DNA of 8,052 bases from Spirochaetaceae bacterium. GTDB lineage: Bacteria > Spirochaetota > Spirochaetia > Treponematales > Breznakiellaceae. The position numbers were made by a program, and so were the translations under genes. The stretch lies in contig JAISZQ010000128.1 of NCBI GenBank assembly GCA_031269165.1, positions 1 through 8,052 of the forward strand. The letters are read 5' to 3'. This document shows, one piece after another, positions 4,942 to 8,052 of this stretch (positions are counted from its first letter, which is position 1; each line of letters starts with the position of its first letter). The notes beneath the pieces were generated by a model that searched no databases, was not told where the DNA came from, and saw only the letters and a list, made by a program, of their open reading frames with translations.

Positions 4942-5763
4942 ATGAGCATGATGTATCACCGGCAAATTCCGCCGGAACGCCTTGCGCGTTATACAAGCCG
5001 GCGTGTCCGCGAGCCCATCGTTGTTGACGGGAATCTCGCCAAACCCTGTTGGCAGAACGCGCAGAAATCGGGCCGTTTTGTTGATATGGTAAGCGGGGAG
5101 CAGGCGTTTTTCGATACCCGGATGGCGAGCCTCTGGGACGAGGCCAATCTTTACCTGGCCTATTGGCTGGAGGAGCCTTCGGTGCGGGCCTCCCAAACAG
5201 AGCGGGATTCGCTTGTGTGGTTTGATAACGACGTGGAACTTTTTCTGGGCGGCGAGGACTGTTACTACGAGCTTGAAATCAACGCGCTCAACACGGTCTA
5301 CGAGGTTTTCTTTGTGTATCAGGACGCGCTGAAACGGGGAAGCCGCTTTGACACGCCTGAGTTTGATCTTTTCCGCCATGATGTCGATGTGCTGTGTGGT
5401 TTTCAGGACGGCAGCCGTTACAAGAAACACCATCGGGGCAAGCGGTGGGCCTTCATGGACTGGGACTATCCGGGCCTTAAAACAGCGGTAACCGTTGACG
5501 GTGTTCTCAATGACCCGTCTGTCGTTGACCGGGGCTGGACGGTGGAAATCGCGCTGCCGTGGGAGGGTCTGCGGACATTGCTGCCCGGCAAAACCTTTCC
5601 CCCTCACGAGGGCGACCATATCCGCGCCGCGTTTTTCCGCTTCGAGGCCCTGCGCTACCACAACAAAACCGTGAGCGAAAGTCCGGGCTGGGCCCTCAAC
5701 CCGCATGGCATTTACGATTCCCATATCCCGGAAGTGTTTTCGTTTCTTGACTTCGCGGAATAA
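4942..5763 (+). CDS. CBM9/DOMON-like carbohydrate-binding fold protein
   Basis: The 273-residue protein has the marks of the CBM9-like, DOMON-related fold. These are IVVDGNLAKPCWQNA near the start (26-40), FDNDVELFL (94-102), YYELEINALNTVYEV (108-122), WTVEIALPWEGL (199-210) and a C-terminal NPHGIYDSHIPEVFSF (253-268). The fold is a beta-sandwich that in characterised relatives binds sugars or haem; the ligand here is unknown. There is no signal peptide, membrane span or attached catalytic domain, so it appears to be a stand-alone cytoplasmic protein. The start is well supported: AAGGAG at 4929-4934 sits seven bases before the ATG. The upstream region has TTGACA at 4845 but no matching -10. 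Single-domain proteins of this type are usually annotated as carbohydrate-binding family 9-like. Confidence 0.78.
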   Translation: MSMMYHRQIPPERLARYTSRRVREPIVVDGNLAKPCWQNAQKSGRFVDMVSGEQAFFDTRMASLWDEANLYLAYWLEEPSVRASQTERDSLVWFDNDVELFLGGEDCYYELEINALNTVYEVFFVYQDALKRGSRFDTPEFDLFRHDVDVLCGFQDGSRYKKHHRGKRWAFMDWDYPGLKTAVTVDGVLNDPSVVDRGWTVEIALPWEGLRTLLPGKTFPPHEGDHIRAAFFRFEALRYHNKTVSESPGWALNPHGIYDSHIPEVFSFLDFAE

Positions 5764-5824
5764 AAAACCGTTTAAGGGGGAAGTCCTCCACGGTCGATAC
5801 ATAAAGCATTTTGTCTGCGGATTT

Positions 5825-5846
5825 TCACGGATTATACCCCGCTCGA
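5825..5846 (+). repeat. 22-base word shared with 3807-3828
   Basis: TCACGGATTATACCCC followed by GCTCGA is identical at both sites. Here it is preceded by GTCTGCGGATTT, a degenerate form of the GTCCGCGGATT arm of the repeat at 3740-3846, so this is a decayed copy of that element. Confidence 0.5.
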
Positions 5847-5859
5847 GGAGGGGATCTGC

Positions 5860-5888
5860 CGAACGTTGTTCGCGGCGAACAACGTTCG
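5860..5888. promoter_or_regulatory. 29-base perfect palindrome, candidate operator
   Basis: Bases 5860-5873 and 5875-5888 are exact reverse complements around one G. The palindrome is made of two 13-base dyads of form CGAACNNNGTTCG separated by CGG, centres 16 bases apart. With no T-tract and almost no loop, DNA binding by a dimeric regulator is more likely than termination. It lies 65 bases before the promoter at 5953. Confidence 0.4.
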
Positions 5889-5952
5889 CTTGGGTTTTGA
5901 AACAATCTCAGGTAACCTTTCTCTTGCGCCTTGACATTTTTTTGCGGGCCTC

Positions 5953-5981
5953 TTGACACATTTTTTCGGTTGTGGTATAAG
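5953..5981 (+). promoter_or_regulatory. Sigma70-type promoter upstream of the poly-C ORF and the PTS gene
   Basis: TTGACA at 5953-5958, a 17-base spacer, then TATAAG at 5976-5981 with TG one base upstream (extended -10). The predicted start is A5988. A second TTGACA at 5931-5936 precedes a T-run, 22 bases further up, with no matching -10. The segment from GTGGTATAAGTAT to about 6011 resembles the leftward promoter at 153-181 and its downstream bases. Confidence 0.75.
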
Positions 5982-6032
5982 TATTCAATCCCTTGAATGC
6001 CGGGGCGGGATGTTCTCTATAAAAGGCTGGCT

Positions 6033-6236
6033 ATGCAAAAAACGTTGTTCTTTACCGATATTTTTCTCGTGACCCCCTCCCTTATCGCGGGTGCCCCCCC
6101 CCCACGAACAGGTTTTAAGCCCTTCAACACCCATTTTAGGCCGTTTTCACGGGTTTTTACCCCTTTGTCCGTTTTCGCGTTTCACCGATGGGCTCCCTTC
6201 GGAAAAGGGAAATGGAGCATAAGGAGGACGATATGA
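6033..6236 (+). CDS. Small poly-C ORF, paralogue of the one at the left edge
   Basis: The 67-codon frame starts at ATG 6033 behind AAAAGG (6021-6026) and about 45 bases after the predicted transcription start. It begins MQKTLFFTDIFLVTPSLIAG, crosses a C10 tract (6094-6103, reading APPP) and continues in low-complexity Phe/Arg/Pro sequence to a TGA at 6234-6236. A gain of one C would end it at 6116-6118, and a loss of one C at 6220-6222. The shared FLVTPxLIAGAPPP with the left-edge ORF is its only support. The tail matches nothing I know. It may be a peptide, a regulatory upstream ORF, or a conserved leader translated by chance. Confidence 0.35.
   Translation: MQKTLFFTDIFLVTPSLIAGAPPPRTGFKPFNTHFRPFSRVFTPLSVFAFHRWAPFGKGKWSIRRTI
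6094..6103 (+). repeat. C10 homopolymer tract
   Basis: Ten consecutive C, preceded by GCGGGTG exactly as the C11 tract (complement of G15-G25) is in its own module. Tracts of this length slip during replication, and poly-G tracts of similar length drive phase variation in Treponema pallidum. Confidence 0.7.
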
Positions 6237-6241
6237 CGTAG
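6221..6241 (+). promoter_or_regulatory. Consensus ribosome site in front of a two-codon ORF
   Basis: AAGGAGG (6221-6227) is five bases before ATG ACG TAG (6233-6241). The ATG overlaps the TGA stop of the preceding small ORF as ATGA. No longer ORF starts here in this frame. Confidence 0.4.
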
Positions 6242-6330
6242 TTTTGCAGTGGGTGAGGTTTGGCCCCGGTTGCGGGGGATGCGGATGCTCAATAGGGGCA
6301 TATCCGACGGACATTCAGTATACGGAATTC

Positions 6331-6397
6331 GTACACATACAGCGTATGTACACATACAACGTATGTACGCATACAACGTATGCGCGTATACAGCATT
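6331..6397. repeat. 17-base tandem repeat array with internal dyads
   Basis: Units GTACACATACAGCGTAT (6331-6347), GTACACATACAACGTAT (6348-6364) and GTACGCATACAACGTAT (6365-6381) are followed by a decayed fourth (6382-6397). Each holds an ATAC/GTAT dyad, and adjacent units create further GTAC dyads. The array ends 67 bases before the PTS start codon, between the promoter at 5953 and the gene, so it could be an operator array or structured leader. Confidence 0.7.
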
Positions 6398-6464
6398 GAG
6401 AAAAGTTATGCGACATTGAAAAATGAAATCTAAACGCATAGCAATCAATTATTGGAGGCATTTT

Positions 6465-7901
6465 ATGATGCGGTATTTACAGAAGTTAGGCAAAAGCCTG
6501 ATGTTGCCGGTGGCTTGTCTGCCGGTTGCGGCAATCCTGATGGGCATTGGGTACTGGATTGACCCGTCCGGCTGGGGTGCCAACAACGTCATCGCGGCAT
6601 TCCTGCTCAAGGCGGGAGGCGCGATCATCGACAACATGGCGATTCTGTTTGCCATCGGTGTCGGCGTGGGGATGTCGAAAGACGGCGAAGGAACCGCCGC
6701 GCTCGCCGCCCTTATCTCGTGGCTGATGATTCAGACCCTGCTTTCCCCGGCAGCCTACGCGATGTTTACCGGTGGTGAAGCCCCGGCGGCTTTCGGCAAA
6801 CTGAACAACCAGTTTATCGGTATCGTGTCCGGCCTCATCGGGGCGGCCTGCTACAACCGGTTCCACACGACGAAACTGCCGGACGTGCTGGCGTTCTTCT
6901 CGGGGCGGCGTTGTGTCGCCATCGTTACGGCGGGCGCGACCCTCGTGGTAACGCTGATCCTCGCCTTCGTGTGGCCGATCGTGTTCAACGGCCTTGTTTC
7001 GTTTGGCGAAGCGATTGTCGCGACAGGACCTGCGGGCGCGGGACTCTACGGCTTCCTCAACCGGTTGCTTATCCCCATCGGGCTGCACCACGCCTTGAAT
7101 AGCGTCTTCTGGTTCGACGTGGCCGGCATCAACGACCTCGGTAACTTCTGGTCAGGCGGGGGAACCCTCGGCGTTACCGGACAGTATATGACGGGCTTCT
7201 TCCCCATCATGATGTTCGGCCTTCCCGCCGCTTGTCTGGCGATGTATCACACGGCAAAGACCACGAAGAAAAAAGTCGCGGCCGGCCTTCTGTTCTCCGC
7301 CGCCCTCGCTTCGTTCTTTGTCGGTATCACCGAGCCGATCGAGTTCTCGTTCATGTTTCTCGCGCCGGTGCTCTATCTGGTACACGCGATCCTTGCGGGT
7401 ATTTCGCTGGCAATTTGTTCTCTCTTGCCGATTCGCGCGGGGTTCAACTTCAGCGCGGGCTTTATCGACCTCATGCTCAGCACCAACGCGCCGATGGCCC
7501 TTCGTCCGTGGCTCATCGTCATCCCCGGCCTCATCTACGCCGGAATTTACTACGCGGCCTTCCGTTTCATCATCGTCAAGTTCAACCTGAAAACGCCGGG
7601 ACGCGAAGATGACGAAGAAGAAATCGCGGAACAGGAGAAAAAAGTGACGCTGAAGAGCGGGGACTTCGCCGAAGTTGCGCGGATCTGCCTCGAAGGACTC
7701 GGCGGCAAAGGAAACATCTCTTCGAGCGAGTATTGCGCGACCCGTCTGCGCTTGGAAGTGAAGGACTACGCGCTGGTGAACGAGAAAAAGATCAAATCGG
7801 CAGGCGTTTCCGGCATCATCCGGCCCAGCAAGACATCCGTGCAGATCATCATCGGCCTGAAAGTGCAGTTCGTCTACGACGAGTTCAAGAAACTGCTGTA
7901 G
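6465..7901 (+). CDS. nagE: PTS EIICB permease, N-acetylglucosamine (NagE) type
   Basis: The 478-residue protein imports and phosphorylates a sugar at the cytoplasmic membrane using phosphate passed from HPr and an EIIA. The EIIC membrane domain (about 1-385) closely resembles E. coli NagE: GGAIIDNMAILFAIGV (51-66), RLLIPIGLHHALN (200-212), GFFPIMMFGLPAACLAMY (244-261), the EIIC signature GITEPIEF (287-294) and FNLKTPGRED (373-382). An acidic linker (382-391) leads to an EIIB domain (393-478) with the phosphorylation site Cys424 in SEYCATRLRL. There is no EIIA domain, unlike E. coli NagE (648 residues), so EIIA must come from elsewhere. The start at 6465 follows GGAGG (6454-6458) by six bases; ATG 6468 is possible. 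N-acetylglucosamine is the likeliest substrate, glucose the alternative. The 5953 promoter, poly-C leader and 17-base array lie upstream. Confidence 0.9.
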   Translation: MMRYLQKLGKSLMLPVACLPVAAILMGIGYWIDPSGWGANNVIAAFLLKAGGAIIDNMAILFAIGVGVGMSKDGEGTAALAALISWLMIQTLLSPAAYAMFTGGEAPAAFGKLNNQFIGIVSGLIGAACYNRFHTTKLPDVLAFFSGRRCVAIVTAGATLVVTLILAFVWPIVFNGLVSFGEAIVATGPAGAGLYGFLNRLLIPIGLHHALNSVFWFDVAGINDLGNFWSGGGTLGVTGQYMTGFFPIMMFGLPAACLAMYHTAKTTKKKVAAGLLFSAALASFFVGITEPIEFSFMFLAPVLYLVHAILAGISLAICSLLPIRAGFNFSAGFIDLMLSTNAPMALRPWLIVIPGLIYAGIYYAAFRFIIVKFNLKTPGREDDEEEIAEQEKKVTLKSGDFAEVARICLEGLGGKGNISSSEYCATRLRLEVKDYALVNEKKIKSAGVSGIIRPSKTSVQIIIGLKVQFVYDEFKKLL

Positions 7902-7923
7902 CGGAGTGAGGGGGAGCATAAGG

Positions 7924-7941
7924 AGGGGGAAGCCTCCCCCT
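7924..7941 (+). terminator. G/C hairpin after the PTS gene
   Basis: AGGGGGA (7924-7930) pairs with TCCCCCT (7935-7941) over an AGCC loop, 22 bases after the stop. There is no T-tract; it merges into the repeat that starts with CTGTCAACAAC. Confidence 0.35.
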
Positions 7942-8052
7942 GTCAACAACTTAAGAATTTTGGTCCGCGAATGGCGCGAATAAATACGAATAATACATAC
8001 CCATCAGCGCGTATTCGCATACATTCGCGTACATTCGCGGACAAAAAAACTA
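7940..8052. repeat. Inverted copy of the 2018-2199 element, cut by the window end
   Basis: CTGTCAACAACTTAAG (7940-7955) is followed by a palindromic body running from GTCCGCGAATG (7963-7973) to CATTCGCGGAC near 8043. The whole is nearly identical to the reverse complement of 2072-2199, with one replaced inner segment (around 2101-2120). The far terminal repeat would lie beyond the window. Confidence 0.65.

Noticed and set aside
4900..5802. 300-codon minus-strand frame, longer than the gene opposite
   Set aside because: The plus-strand frame has CBM9-like motifs and a good ribosome site; the antisense frame has neither and is a shadow of high-GC codon use.
5860..5888. SOS (LexA) box of the CGAAC-N4-GTTCG type
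   Set aside because: The spacing is three bases, not four, in both dyads, and no SOS gene is nearby.
6331..6397. CRISPR array
   Set aside because: Units are contiguous 17-base repeats without spacers, and no cas gene is present.
6416..6444. Promoter directly before the PTS gene (TTGAAA with TAGCAA)
   Set aside because: The -10 matches only half the consensus; the strong promoter at 5953 is the better supported source, though a weak local start cannot be excluded.
6182..6448. 88-codon minus-strand frame with repeating Tyr/Ala/Cys residues
   Set aside because: It is the translation of the 17-base tandem array; the periodicity comes from the DNA repeat.
7152..7949. 265-codon minus-strand frame antisense to the PTS gene
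   Set aside because: Highly charged, no recognisable motif, and fully opposite the conserved EIIC/EIIB coding region.

Overview
The window looks like chromosomal DNA from a host-associated spirochaete, most plausibly a Treponema-like lineage from an animal or insect gut. This is an inference with moderate confidence. It rests on moderately high GC, a surface lipoprotein with a loose lipobox, a short TraR/DksA protein, an N-acetylglucosamine-type PTS permease, and long intergenic spaces packed with palindromic repeats and G/C homopolymers. No rRNA, tRNA, transposase, phage gene or CRISPR array is visible.

Layout: 1-83 (minus strand) is the start of a small ORF leaving the window through a C11 tract. 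It lies behind a consensus promoter (153-181) backed by phased A-tracts. At 371-785 is a hairpin-rich repeat element with inverted termini (no ORF). A near-perfect promoter (816-845) drives a zinc-aminopeptidase-like lipoprotein gene (926-1954). At 1955-2541 come an inverted-repeat element, two head-to-head REP-like copies and a truncated copy of the hairpin-rich element. A yejB-type ABC permease gene (minus strand, 3645-2542) ends directly against that truncated copy, and its expected partners are missing. At 3646-4378 there are more repeats, including the shortest complete hairpin-rich element. A TraR/DksA gene (4433-4789) and a cytoplasmic CBM9/DOMON-like gene (4942-5763) follow. The 700-base space at 5764-6464 holds a 29-base palindrome, a second copy of the promoter, leader and poly-C small ORF, and a 17-base tandem repeat array. 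A NagE-like PTS EIICB gene (6465-7901) comes next. The window ends in another dispersed repeat.

The genes do not form one pathway. Most stand alone with their own promoter, separated by repeats. Nutrient uptake is the nearest common theme (peptide permease subunit, amino sugar PTS). The TraR/DksA protein would act on RNA polymerase.

The strongest candidates for something undescribed are: (i) the paralogous promoter, leader and poly-C ORF modules, which resemble phase-variable contingency loci; (ii) a repeat family in which hairpin arms change sequence between copies but stay complementary, suggesting a selected fold; and (iii) the 17-base dyad array in front of the PTS gene.
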